A stretch of 64,000 nt of DNA from Hanleya hanleyi (GCA_036873755.1 JAVTVY010020522.1:17030-81029); one strand, 5' to 3'; positions 23,467-32,439 are shown, counted from the stretch's first letter. Made by a program: numbers and translations. Notes: generated by a model from the sequence alone, not told the origin.

Positions 23467-23939
23467 GTGTTGAAACTTTGATCACGTGAACAACATTTTC
23501 TATAAATGCTTGAGATTAAAAGATTAAGAACGCGTGCCTGTGTACACTTTCATTTGTCTTGCCGTCACGGTTGTTTTAGTGTCTTCCAGTCCCCACTGAC
23601 CATGGTCATATGCTATTGTGAAAACTAACCTGATAAATTCTGTGAACCCGATCACGTAAATCATATCTTCATACCCGGTACTTCACTAAATATTTTTACC
23701 CCACAGTAGACGAAAATGACGATAGGCCTAAAGACGGTAAAGGCGGTAGTTAAACCAAATTAACTACAGATATTATGCGTTGGATTTATTTAAACCTATC
23801 ATTGCTGGAAAATTACCGATGGACGGTTAGTGTGTGACAGATCCGTACCTTTATTTTCCCTTCAAAGAAAACTTGAAAATATCTTTCACAAAATGTCCGA
23901 CCCGTAAAAGAAGTGCCAGCAGCAGTAAAAGCGCAGAAT

Positions 23940-24090
23940 GATGCATATTGACCTTTGACCTTTGTTACGTGACCGGAAGTGACCATTGACCCCTGCGCAC
24001 CATTTTTACTCGGTATTGTGCTCATGCGCTGGTGACAAAGGTCACTTCCGGCCACGTGACCGGAGCCGAAAGTGACGTCAGAACGGTCAA
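23940..24090. promoter_or_regulatory. Motif-dense imperfect palindrome, possible promoter
   Basis: The left part (tgacctttgttacgtgaccg, gaagtgacc) is inverted in the right part (ggtgacaaaggtcacttccg, gccacgtgacc). It contains CACGTGAC (E-box type), ACTTCCGG (ETS type) and TGACGTCA (CRE type), an unusual density for this window. It may be a promoter for a minus-strand gene or a small foldback element. Confidence 0.4.
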
Positions 24091-24619
24091 AGGATGCTGT
24101 CTACACTTAATTGCTGTGCGGCCGAAGGCAGGCATGGGTTCTGGTCTTCGGCCATAAATAGATGTAAAATCTCCAACAAAAACCCTGAACAAATACATAG
24201 TTTCTGAATGACCACACTCGTGCCATTATTTCAGGTGAGCTATTGAAATTGAAAAGGAAAGACGTACAATCCTCTTTACCTCCTTCAGCTTTTCTGAAAA
24301 ACTCCATTAAATGTATGAAAATATGTCCAATTCGACCCGCCACCCAGAGAAAACGTACAAAATGATTTTCATGCATGTGGAAGTGTTTCCCGGGCATTTT
24401 ATAATGGTGAAAAACGGGGTCGACCTAGTCGTTTTTTGTAAAGTTTTCGCGCCATAAAGGAATCGTCATTTTCGCGCCTGAAAAAGTGCGGATTTTGGCC
24501 TGCCAAATATTCACTTCTGGGCACGATTGACTCTGTAGTGGAACGTAGACGCGATCAACAAGCAATTGTTATATGCTCGTTTGGAGAAATGGCTACATCC
24601 AAGAGGATGGTACTATACA

Positions 24620-24990
24620 CTTTACGGAGGGCTTGGAGACATGGGATTTCACCGTTTGAGTCGCCGATACCTGGGTTCCGCCCTACAGGAGTGTGGCGTA
24701 AGGAATAGGGCTGCGCATGCACAATCGGAAGTAAGCCACTATAACGAGAACCAGATGCCTAGAGACATGGAGATTTCGCTACTTGAGTCGCCTGGACTCG
24801 GGATTCCACCCTAGATCAGTTTGGGGCGAGGAATAGGGTTGCACATGCGGAGCCGGAACACTGTACAGAGAATCAAAGGGCCTAGATACTTGGGGATTTC
24901 AACGTTTGAGTCGTCTGGACCCGGGCTTCTGCCCTAGGGTAGTGTGAGGCGAGGAATGGAGCTGCGCATGCGCAATCGGAAGAACTAATG
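24620..24990 (+). repeat. Three tandem 120-bp units upstream of a TATA box
   Basis: The units share gacatgggatttca-type starts, tttgagtcg, ccgggyttcygccctag, gtgkggcg(a/t)aggaat and gctgcgcatgcgcaatcgga. They start near 24640, 24763 and 24888. The last ends directly before a TATA box at 24994, so they may be upstream promoter repeats of the Polinton-like block. Confidence 0.75.
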
Positions 24991-24993
24991 CCC

Positions 24994-25001
24994 TATAAAT
25001 A
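24994..25001 (+). promoter_or_regulatory. TATA box for first Polinton-block ORF
   Basis: The context ccctataaatacgagg is followed by an ATG at 25052. The same layout recurs at 25761 (ccctttaaatacgaagg) and 26219 (cccgttataaataaacg), each before an ORF. Confidence 0.6.
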
Positions 25002-25051
25002 CGAGGATCAGTGACAGTGTGCGTGATTCAGCGCACGTCATTTAATCCACC

Positions 25052-25418
25052 ATGTCGCTAGTCCTACGAGCCGCCCTTCGCCTTACACCCGAATGGGGTT
25101 ACACGTTCATGAGGATAAAGTCACCATCGTGAAAGATCGGGATGTCTGGTGGTCGGGACCTGATTTCACATCGAGTACGGAAACCCTACGCCGTGAAAGC
25201 TGGACTAAATTTAAACGGGTGTTGAGCGGTGATGTCCATGCGAAACTCGACACCCGTATTTCCACCGTCGGAGTACGACGACGTCATAGACTATACGGAT
25301 ATGCTCAGTCAACCCAATGGCAATTGCATACATACAACGGAGGCCGATACGATGTCAGAATCCAATGAAAGCACCCAGAAAGGAACTTCGACCCTGGCGC
25401 CAGATATTAACGTATAAT
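25052..25418 (+). pseudogene. Unknown Polinton-block ORF a (frameshifted)
   Basis: It starts MSLVLRAALRLTPEWG at 25052. A frame change at about 25110 leads to VTIVKDRDVWWSG and SWTKFKRVLSGD, and a second change to PVFPPSEYDDVIDYTDML, then an acidic tail ending DINV and a stop. I do not recognise the family. The block WTKFKRVLSG recurs in ORF b, and their upstream regions are alike, so the two are tandem duplicates. Confidence 0.45.
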
Positions 25419-25429
25419 GTGGGGTGTAT

Positions 25430-25735
25430 TTTCATGTTACTATCCCATGATCTACCATACTGAGAGCTAATAAGTAGAACTGATCCCGATCACCGCTCCC
25501 CAGGAATCCAGCACCGACCGAGGAGGAGGAGAGAAACTTTACCACAGATGCTGACGAACTGCCCACGTAGGTGTTCCCGATACAGGAAGATGTGAGTGCG
25601 ATGTACCAATGCCCTTGAACTACCACCCGGCACTGTTTTCACCGCCATCGTCATGGGTTGGACCTGTACAATTTCCGGTTAGTTGATAACACCAGACTGG
25701 ACCATACGCCCATATCATTATTAAGGTCCAAGCCA
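25430..25735. other. Spacer between ORF a and ORF b
   Basis: No coding frame of note. It separates the duplicated units of the Polinton block. Confidence 0.4.
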
Positions 25736-25760
25736 TGACCTATGACGGACTTTTCCTCCC

Positions 25761-25770
25761 TTTAAATACG
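25761..25770 (+). promoter_or_regulatory. TATA-like box for ORF b
   Basis: The sequence ccctttaaatacgaaggaga, then gtcacgtcgtgtgtg, parallels the region at 24991-25048. The ATG follows at 25809. Confidence 0.5.
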
Positions 25771-25808
25771 AAGGAGAGTCACGTCGTGTGTGATCCACGT
25801 ACTGACCA

Positions 25809-26179
25809 TGACGGAGCATATAATGCGTGCGTTTCTCATCATGGATGAGAGAAACATCTGTGATGCCCACCCTACACAACCGCGACCGGCTCATATTCGT
25901 TGTTGAGATGGTTGGACCAAATTCAAACAGGTTTTGTCTGGTGAACTGGACGGTCACATCATCCACTTGTGTCATGATGTGTACGTCCGACGCGGCCCCT
26001 TCTTTGCTCAATTGGCTCGGCTAGATGGGGTTACCGTGCATTTTACCCTTCATCCTGTATGGTACGCGTTAGAAGATGCCGAGGCAGAGGTGGATCAGGT
26101 GCTTACAGACGGCGAGCGGTCATCAGACGAGTTGGGCTGGCCACGTGCCTGGACGGTGTTCTGCGAGAACCCAATGTAA
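25809..26179 (+). pseudogene. Unknown Polinton-block ORF b, in-frame stop
   Basis: It begins MTEHIMRAFLIMDERN and hits TGA at about 25903. Past the stop, in the same frame, it reads DGWTKFKQVLSGELDGHIIH, then VTVHFTLHPVWYALEDAEAE and WPRAWTVFCENPM. It shares WTKFKxVLSG with ORF a. No known domain was recognised. An acidic stretch lies near the C-terminus. Confidence 0.45.
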
Positions 26180-26218
26180 GAAACCAGAAACTCCGAACCC
26201 ATCCCAAGATATACCCGT

Positions 26219-26229
26219 TATAAATAAAC
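26219..26229 (+). promoter_or_regulatory. TATA box before the integrase
   Basis: The sequence cccgttataaataaacg lies about 60 bp before the first integrase codons. It is the third TATA-type box in the block. Confidence 0.5.
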
Positions 26230-26929
26230 GATAGAGCCCCGAGCCTTCATCATTCATCGCCACGAAGAGCTGGGAGAAGGTGTTGGAAACGTATTATAGT
26301 CCCGACAGTCCAGCTGCCTATAGCGCATTGTCAGCCCTTCATCGAGCCGCTAAGCCCCAGGGGATACAACGAGCCCAAGTCCGAGATTGGTTAAAAAACA
26401 AGACACCTATACCTTATATCGAGTTGCCCGCCGCCATTCCACGAAACCGGGTCATCGTTGGGGATATAGATGCTCAATGGCAATCGGATTCGTTCGATAT
26501 GAGCGCCTTCGCCAAACACAACGTTGGGAATAGGTGTATCTTGACGTGTATCGATATCTTGTCGAAGTATGCGTGGGTCGCACCCATCCAGGCGAAAACG
26601 AAGGAAAATCGCGTGGCTGCGTTCAAGGGCATCTTCCAAACGAATGGCAAACCCTTGTATTTGCAAACCGACGAAGTTATGAAATTTCTAGGCAGACCGT
26701 TCCAACAGTTTCTGAAAGCCCAGAAGGTGTTCTTCTTTGAAACATACAACGGGACCAATGCTTCCGTTGTGGAAAGATTCATTCGGACGTTCAAAGGCCG
26801 TATGTACAAATATTTCACCTACAAGAATGCAAGGCGGTACATTGACGTCCTATCACCGAAGTATTCAGGGAGCACCCATTGACATCATCAAACGCAACAA
26901 AGCCTAATTAAACGCAACATTAAAAGGGC

Positions 26930-27140
26930 GATGGAAAACGATGTCGTCATACTGACAAAAAGTCATATGACTCCGCAGGCTGCATATTTCTAAATACATC
27001 ACAAGAACCAGACGTGATTCCTGTAATGATTTGTATCCCATCCACGTTTTCATTGTAGCTATTCATGTGGACAACTTTAATGATACTACCACACGGCCCC
27101 TTGTACCGGATTGAGCAGTATTAGATACAAATAGCGATGA
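26930..27140 (-). mobile_element. Small non-autonomous element with structured RNA, in the integrase gene
   Basis: The insertion separates the integrase core from its chromodomain part. Its right half is RNA copy B. The left half shares catactgac and gtcatatgact with the related insertions at 30628, 30970 and 31478. Exact ends were not resolved. Confidence 0.5.
27031..27130 (-). ncRNA. Twister-like structured RNA, copy B
   Basis: On the minus strand it opens TTGTATCTAATACTGC and closes GGATGGGATACAA, giving a perfect 7-bp closing stem. The core has CAATCCGGTACAAGGGGCCG, a P5-like stem TGTGG/CCACA, then CTACAATGAAAACGTGGATG. The CTAATACTGC, CAAT.CCGGT..AAG and AAAACGTGGA segments look like the core of twister ribozymes as I remember it. 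Confidence 0.6.
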
Positions 27141-27650
27141 TATCATCATAGGACATCTGTTGGAAAATGATGAACTGTGTGACCAGCAGATAGTACCTCA
27201 TGCAACAACAACCACGACCGAAAGAGTTGTTCAAGATCGGGGACCCTGTACAGATCAGTAAAATCTGAGCATTTTGTGAGTAAACGCCGCACACCCTGAC
27301 AACCGCGGCTGTATGACCTGGAAGACCTGAAAGCGGAGTCTTGCAAGGTACGTTTTACGGAAAGGAATTACAAGCCATACTGAAAACAGCGCAAGACCAC
27401 TACACTGTGGAACGCATTCTGAAAACCGAGCGATGCCGAGGCAAGACGGTACAGCTCGTGAAATGGCAAGGCTGGCTGAGTTCGTTCAATGCCTGGGTCC
27501 CGACCAACCAGGTGAAACGGTTATAAAGTCAGGAACCACAGCCATCAACGTTCATTCTACACTCGAACATGAACACAGTGCTATGGACAAAGTGCAGCCG
27601 CCCCTGAACACAGCGTATTAAAAAAAACGCGCAAACCACAACTGAGCTAT

Positions 27651-28478
27651 GTGGTGGCATTGCCAACCCTGCTGGATATCTTGCATGGTTATGTGCTTTA
27701 CGACATGGCGTACATCAGCTCTCTATTCATACTACCTAGGACACAGCCGCCAGCCGTGAGTGCAAGTCAGGTGAATCTACAGACCCTCTCCAGGCTAGCG
27801 TCGATCAAACGTCACCCGGCCTCAGCAACTACCACACCAGTGTTCCACCGACACCGGTTCACTCGTGCCGAATTTACGAGAGCGAATTACCACGTCCGCG
27901 TATACACCTCCAACCGTGGACCCCTGACGGCAGCACCCTTTCACCGCCCTCATTGCTGGACCGACGGGCTCAGGCAAGACAACTCCTTCAATACGCCGAC
28001 AGTATGATTACGCCACACATCGACTAGAGTCTTGTAGTATTACGGAGAATGGCAGGCGGCGTACGAGACGATGCTTAACATCACATTTGTGGAACGTCTA
28101 CCCAACCTGACCGACTTCAAACCGGTGATCATGGATGATCTCATGGTACGACGCTCGGGTAACCCAGCTCTTCACCAAAGGCAGTCATAATCGGCGGCTC
28201 AGCATCATCTACACTGTGCAGAATCTCGGAAGAGCATCGGAACTTCAGTTTGAGTGTCCACTAATTGGTGGTGTTTAAAAACCCGAGAGATACCACTCAT
28301 CTGCTTAATCTGGCGAGACAAACGCACCCAGTTTCCGTCGGAAACCTTTCAAGATGCGAGAAATCCTCATCACGGGTATATGCTATTTGACCTGAAGCAA
28401 GCCACCCCCGGCCACGTTCGTCTACGGACCGGTATTTTTCTGGGGAGACTCGCAGCGTGTATGTGCAAAAAGGTTTAA
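27651..28478 (+). pseudogene. Polinton packaging ATPase (FtsK/HerA type), frameshifted
   Basis: The region before 27900 gives an unrecognised frame. From 27906 a shifted frame reads YTPPTVDP, a stop, then HPFTALIAGPTGSGKTT, the Walker A motif (about 27950-28000). Later frames give AAYETMLNITFVERLPNLTD, then VIMDDLM (Walker B, near 28130), FTKGSHNRRLSIIYTVQN, LVVFKNPRDTTHLLNLARQ, and GYMLFDLKQATPGHVRLRTG at the end. At least three frame changes and two stops make it non-functional. In Polintons this ATPase is thought to pump DNA into capsids. Confidence 0.8.
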
Positions 28479-28482
28479 AATA

Positions 28483-28570
28483 TTATGTAAACACACCCAC
28501 AGTTGCTCCCACAGCTGGAGTGTGTGTGTTTGATGGTGCGCATAATAAAAATATATAGAACACACCATCA
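28483..28570 (+). terminator. Inverted repeat and AATAAA after the ATPase
   Basis: The sequence acacacccacagttgctccc pairs with the following ggagtgtgtgtgt. A cataataaaaatat polyadenylation-type signal follows at 28540-28552. It would end the integrase-ATPase transcript. Confidence 0.4.
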
Positions 28571-28589
28571 TGCTTAACTTTGTCTCTGA

Positions 28590-28975
28590 AGTGAAGGGAT
28601 GTTCAGAAAGTAGCCCGCGAGGGATGAAAAGGGCAGGGTTTTACACTTCAGCGTTAGTTGTGCATGAGCACGGACTCACGCCCCGACGCTCCGTGAATTG
28701 AAAACTGTCCCACTCGAGTTAGTCTGAACATGTACATTGTACACTGGCGGGTGGTTTTTGAGTGTCCGGTGGGCACGGGTTCCTATTGCTTCAATGCATT
28801 TTGCTGAGAAAGAATAGGAACCTGATAACGTGATGTCTAGCACTGTAATATCACTTGTCTTTATTGCACCATGTAAGCCTCCTGTCTCTGTCTTGTGTTT
28901 TCTCCTCAGTGTTTTATAGGGAAGATGTAGGATGGGAGCGTGGCCTGATGGATATGCAGTAGACTTACATTAGGT
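28590..28975 (+). repeat. Inserted sequence containing dispersed repeat B, copy 2
   Basis: Positions 28779-28920 match the inverse of 4371-4512. The rest of the stretch is non-coding and separates the ATPase from the next capsid gene. No target duplication was identified. Confidence 0.65.
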
Positions 28976-28980
28976 ACAAC

Positions 28981-29148
28981 GTGCAACATTACACGGTGTG
29001 GTGCGAAGTCGTGTACGAAGGCAACACCTACAACCTCACTCACTCTACAGACCAATATCATACAGCCAAAATATCTATACAGGCGTTGCGTAACCTCACC
29101 AGGTGCGGAAAACCGGGGTTAATAAATATCATTTGCGAATCTCATCCA
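28981..29148 (+). other. Unassigned open frame before the minor capsid gene
   Basis: The frame begins MQHYTVWCEVVYEGNTYNLT and runs to 29217, overlapping the next gene. It may be a remnant of the minor capsid N-terminus or of another Polinton ORF. I do not recognise it. Confidence 0.3.
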
Positions 29149-29149
29149 C

Positions 29150-29557
29150 ATGGAGTACGACGACTGGAATCACAAGTTCTGGATCGTCCTCAACATCAAT
29201 GTTACCGAACGCTTTAGCAAGACGTTGGAGGAGCTGTGTGCACTGGACACAGATAGCTATGTCGGGCCCGTTCGGCTCCAGGGAAAGATCATGCTGGATC
29301 GTAAGGCTGGCTTCTATGGGCTTTATGTCTATTCGGAGGTGTGTGGTCACATTGTCGGCGATATCGAGGCCCCGCTGCTACGCGTCTGCCCAGTGCAAGA
29401 GGATTACGGAGATCAGGTCACAGAGAGCATTATCCACGTGCCCTATCTACCGGTCCGACAGCCTGACATGATTACCATCAACATCGATATAAGGGATGAC
29501 ACCGGACAACCTCTGGCATTCGAAATTGAAAAAGTGGTGATCAGCCTTCATCTTTGA
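29150..29557 (+). CDS. Polinton minor capsid (penton-like) protein, C-terminal half
   Basis: An intact 135-codon frame starts MEYDDWNHKFWIVLN. Its end, IIHVPYLPVRQPDMITINID then IRDDTGQPLAFEIEKVVISL and HL, matches the conserved C-terminal block of Polinton penton-like proteins (the T-D-T-G-P-F pattern before a final beta strand). Full-length family members are longer at the N-terminus, so this is either truncated or starts in a shifted frame upstream. The stop precedes the next ORF by 27 bases. Confidence 0.6.
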   Translation: MEYDDWNHKFWIVLNINVTERFSKTLEELCALDTDSYVGPVRLQGKIMLDRKAGFYGLYVYSEVCGHIVGDIEAPLLRVCPVQEDYGDQVTESIIHVPYLPVRQPDMITINIDIRDDTGQPLAFEIEKVVISLHL

Positions 29558-29583
29558 CACACAGGCTCTCCCAGCTTTGTGTA

Positions 29584-29964
29584 ATGAAGTTGCCTTACGA
29601 GTGCGATGCACACAGCTATATGCCTTATTACACCCAACAATCCGTGAGTGATCTACCCGTCTTTGCGGCTACACGCATTCAGCGAGGTCATGAGCTCAAA
29701 ACTTTTCTCCCACTGTTGACGCGCGGGGTGAAAGCGGTCGGAAAACAAGCTGACCGAAGTTGTGTGCAAGCCCTGGGAGATGCGTTCAGCGGTGTTCCCA
29801 TCCGAGAAGCACTGAAACGCCGAGCTAAAGAAGCCGGAGGCGTCTTGGTCGCCAAAGAACAACGAGTCATAGGCAATAACAGAGCTGCACGACCGAGACC
29901 GCCCACCAGTCCACGACCGACCCAACGAGGGCGCACATCGAAGACCCGGAATATCTTTGCGTGA
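29584..29964 (+). CDS. Small basic Polinton virion-type protein
   Basis: A 126-codon intact frame starts MKLPYECDAHSYMPYYTQQS. It then has LPVFAATRIQRGHELKTFLP and TRGVKAVGKQADRSCVQALG, an alpha-helical basic segment, EALKRRAKEAGG, and a Pro/Arg-rich tail (RPRPPTSPRPTQRGRTSK) ending in NIFA. Polintons encode such a protein next to the capsid genes. Adenovirus core or pVI-type proteins are the nearest functional comparison. The stop lies two bases before the capsid ATG. An in-frame ATG at 29554 is also possible. Confidence 0.55.
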   Translation: MKLPYECDAHSYMPYYTQQSVSDLPVFAATRIQRGHELKTFLPLLTRGVKAVGKQADRSCVQALGDAFSGVPIREALKRRAKEAGGVLVAKEQRVIGNNRAARPRPPTSPRPTQRGRTSKTRNIFA

Positions 29965-30627
29965 ACATGTCCTTAATCCACGCAGATTCGTGCTCCTCCA
30001 CCAATAGTGAATTTGATTTGTGGACCCTCCCGTCGACGCCGACCATTGCCGAACAGGAACTGTGGGTGGAGCATCTCCCACTCTCCGGCATCAATGAATC
30101 AAGCCCCATCGAGTTCACCATCAGCAATGCGGACACGACCTATATTTATTTAGCCCATACGTACTTGTATGTGAAAGCCATGATCGTCAATCGGGAAGGC
30201 TCCAGAATCGTCGACGCTGCAGCGGTGGACCCGATTGCAATCTATGTTTCAGCGGATTGACATTTCGTTCAACGACAACTCATCAGTGATTCGACCAACA
30301 CGTACCCCTATCGGGCCTACATCGAAATGCTGTTGTCGTACGGCCGAGAGGCTAATCTCAGTTGACACCCCCTTATTCTACCGGGACACGGCCGAGTACA
30401 TGGGCGCGGAGAATGCCAATACCGGATGGAACAAACGGCGGGGTATCACAGCGAACGGCAGCTCGGTCGATCTCATCGGTCGTCTACTCGCAGACCTCTT
30501 CATGCATGCGTTACCTCTTGAACAAATTCCCCGCCAAAATCTAAATGATACGGGCGCCCCCGACCTTCGCCTTGATGGTTACCGACGTAGATTGGAGCGA
30601 TATGCAAGATGTGGGGAAAATTGACGT

Positions 30628-30740
30628 CTGGTGACTGAAAAGCAACCGTATGACTCTACAGGAAAGAATTCAGACCTGAGAATACGTAGCCTTAGTATCT
30701 CAGCCGCGCTTTTATTGCAGCTGTTCATGTGGAGACAATA
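30628..30740 (-). mobile_element. Small insertion with truncated RNA copy E, in the capsid gene
   Basis: The stretch gtatgactctacaggaaag, then cttagtatctcagccgcgct, tttattgcagctgttcatgt and gg matches the 3' part of the structured RNA unit on the minus strand. The stem CAGCTGC-type pairs with GCGGCTG around AATAAAA. Capsid coding (NITIQDTVLYVRKV) resumes at about 30736. Confidence 0.55.
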
Positions 30741-31089
30741 TCACCATTCAAGATACAGTCCTGTATGTTCGAAAAGTGAAACCGAATCCAGCCGTCCAAT
30801 TAGGGCACCTCAAAGCCTTAGAAACAAAACCAGCCCAGTGCCCTATCAGACGTGTGCAAACTAAAGTGCTCTCCCTGCCTGCTGGGAATACAAGCGCCAA
30901 CACAGAAAACTTGTTCTTGGTGGAACTGCCCCAAGCGACTGATCATGACCTGTGTGGAGAATTACAACGCATATAAGGGAAGTGGGAAGAAGTGCCGACA
31001 TACTGACAGAGCCACAGACGCCACAGTATAGTCCTCTGGTTAACCTATTCTATAGCACATACCAAGAATCTAACGATTCGTGATATGTG

Positions 31090-31188
31090 TTGTATCTCAG
31101 GTACGCTTTTATTGTACCTGTTCATGTGGCAACTTGGATGACATGACCACACGGCCCCTAGCACCGGCATAAGCAGTATTAGATACAA
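31090..31188 (-). ncRNA. Twister-like structured RNA, copy C
   Basis: On the minus strand it opens TTGTATCTAATACTGC and closes CTGAGATACAA (an 8-bp stem counting T-A). The core is TTATGCCGGTGCTAGGGGCC, then a GTGTGG/CCACAT stem, and CAGGTAC paired with GTACCTG around AATAAAAGC. Compared with copy A, the last stem has changed on both sides (GTCAC/GTGAC versus GGTAC/GTACC), which supports real RNA structure. Confidence 0.6.
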
Positions 31189-31598
31189 ATCTAGAGAGCT
31201 ATGATGGAAATGCTCTGACAACTCGTATATTGGTAATTGGTGAGCTGTTTCGCTGTGACAACTCGTACACTGGGGATTGGTGAGCTGTATCGTCGTCAGA
31301 TGAAAATGATGGCATTTAACACAAAAGACTAGTCTGTAAGGCCCGATGTCGACCCAGCATCAACTTCCCACAAGTGCCAACATATATCAAAGACCAAAAG
31401 GTCTGTACAGGGGGCGGGCCACGGGGACGAAACGTCCACCAGCAGAATCTCGCCATATACAGGAAAAAATTACAACACATATAAGGGAAGTGGGAAGAGG
31501 TGCCGGCATACTGACTGCGTCACATGACTTCACAGAATAGTCTTCTGGTTAACCTATTCTAAAGCACATACCAAGAATCTAACGATTCGTGATATGTG

Positions 31599-31697
31599 TT
31601 GTATCTCAGGTACGCTTTTATTGTACCTGTTCATGTGGCAACTTGGATGACATGACCACACGGCCCCTAGCACCGGCATAAGAGGTATTAGATACAA
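31599..31697 (-). ncRNA. Twister-like structured RNA, copy D
   Basis: It is nearly identical to copy C, 509 bp away in the same orientation. One notable difference is TAATACCTC in place of TAATACTGC directly after the core. That would weaken it if those bases are catalytic. Confidence 0.58.
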
Positions 31698-32094
31698 ATC
31701 TAGAGAGCTATGATACCAGTTACAACGGTGCTTACCCGGGAACCCGTTTGACTTTAATCATTTCAACATCAACTTTGTAGCCCTACATGCGGACGGTCAG
31801 AACTGCCTTAACACCGAATTTTGAAAGCGATAATTTCAATCTGGCCTATCAGATCCTGTTTACAGCGACAGATCACATCAACCAGGATGAAGAGAATATG
31901 ATCCGTCTGGAGGACAACGCTAACGGATACACGTTCGGTTTCGATCTGACCCCTATCTTGGAGGATGGCCATCAGCTGAACCTCGCTAAGGCAATTTACG
32001 TTTAGAATCCACTTTGCACGAGCCCTCCGGAGCACCATCAATGTAATTTGCTACGTCGAGTTGGGCAACATCATTCAAGTGGGCAACGTCATGT

Positions 32095-32430
32095 TTGACT
32101 TTAACACCTAACATAGATATAGACCAGAATACCACCGTGCTGGAGAATGACCCATGGGCTATCTTTAAAGGGGTGTTCGCCAGGGACGTGTTCCTGCTAG
32201 ATCGGATGTACCAGCGTACGTTCTCAACACATCCGTTCCGATCTTCCGACATACGTTCTCAACACATCCGGCGACTTTCATGGACGAAGGCACAGAGACG
32301 TGGTGTTGGAACAGTCAAGCTTCGCAAGGCTTGAGCAGTAGCGTGTGCGGACAGTACTGCCTGTTTCATCTCTACCATCGTTGCCGTGGACCAAAACCCT
32401 GTCTCGTGTGTTTTCTGTACAATATGTTCC
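32095..32430 (+). pseudogene. Polinton cysteine protease (adenain-like), frameshifted fragment
   Basis: Directly after the capsid stop, one frame reads IDIDQNTTVLENDPWAIFKG then VFARD, matching the N-terminus of adenain-like proteases. Another frame from 32307 reads WNSQASQGLSSSVCGQYCLF, which has the catalytic Cys in the CGxYC box, then HLYHRC. The His/Asp part in between is destroyed. There is a short duplication of ttctcaacacatccg at 32221-32270. In Polintons this enzyme is expected to mature virion proteins. Confidence 0.72.
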
Positions 32431-32439
32431 GAGGATAAA

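Larger units (their letters stand above)
26280..27526 (+). pseudogene. Polinton integrase (rve) with C-terminal chromodomain, interrupted
   Basis: The first frame (to 26882) has the retrovirus-type integrase core: VIVGDIDAQWQSD (first Asp), RCILTCIDILSKYAWVAP, LYLQTDEVMKFLGRPFQQF (second Asp) and NASVVERFIRTFKGRMY with the catalytic Glu. It ends after KNARRYIDVL. The next part is interrupted by a sequence with an RNA copy (26930-27140). The C-terminal part resumes with KELFKIGDPVQISK (27220). It then has HYTVERILKTERCRGK and LVKWQGWLSSFNAWVPT (27391-27526), a chromodomain that would bind histone tails. No clear ATG was found; the start is uncertain. Confidence 0.85.
30970..31719 (-). mobile_element. 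Tandem 1.5-unit retrozyme-like insertion with two RNA copies, 8-bp target duplication
   Basis: The unit of about 508 bp starts catataagggaagtgggaag at 30970 and starts again at 31478; the second unit is cut at 31719. The capsid codons either side are continuous if the insert is removed. TTACAACG occurs at 30962-30969 and again at 31720-31727, the target duplication. Each unit carries one structured RNA on the minus strand. The first unit also contains a 44-bp tandem pair (tgacaactcgtayactgg) at about 31216-31305. It encodes no protein. Confidence 0.8.
29967..32111 (+). pseudogene. Polinton major capsid protein (double jelly-roll), broken by frameshifts and two insertions
   Basis: It starts MSLIHADSCSSTNSEFDLW at 29967. 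The early part has PIEFTISNADTTYIYLAHTY. A frame change near 30240 leads to QRIDISFNDN, another to STNTYPYRAYIEMLLSYGRE, and another to TPLFYRDTAEYMGAENANTG. An insertion lies at about 30628-30735. LYVRKVKPNPAVQLGHLKAL and PAGNTSANTENLFLVELP follow. A 750-bp insertion occupies 30970-31719. The final part has NPFDFNHFNINFVALHADGQ, then GYTFGFDLTPILEDGHQLNL, and ends at 32111. Order and spacing match Polinton major capsids throughout. Confidence 0.85.
24620..32430 (+). mobile_element. Fossil Polinton/Maverick (adintovirus-like) block
   Basis: Gene order on the plus strand: two related unknown ORFs, integrase with chromodomain, FtsK/HerA-type packaging ATPase, an unknown frame, penton-like minor capsid protein, small basic virion-type protein, double jelly-roll major capsid protein, and adenain-like cysteine protease. 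This set defines Polintons. No protein-primed DNA polymerase B was found and no terminal inverted repeats were recognised, so the block is incomplete. Most genes carry frameshifts or stops, and at least three foreign insertions are present. Confidence 0.85.

Noticed and set aside
27031..31697. Hammerhead ribozyme, as usual in Penelope-like elements
   Set aside because: I looked for the CTGATGA and GAAA core on both strands of every copy and did not find it.
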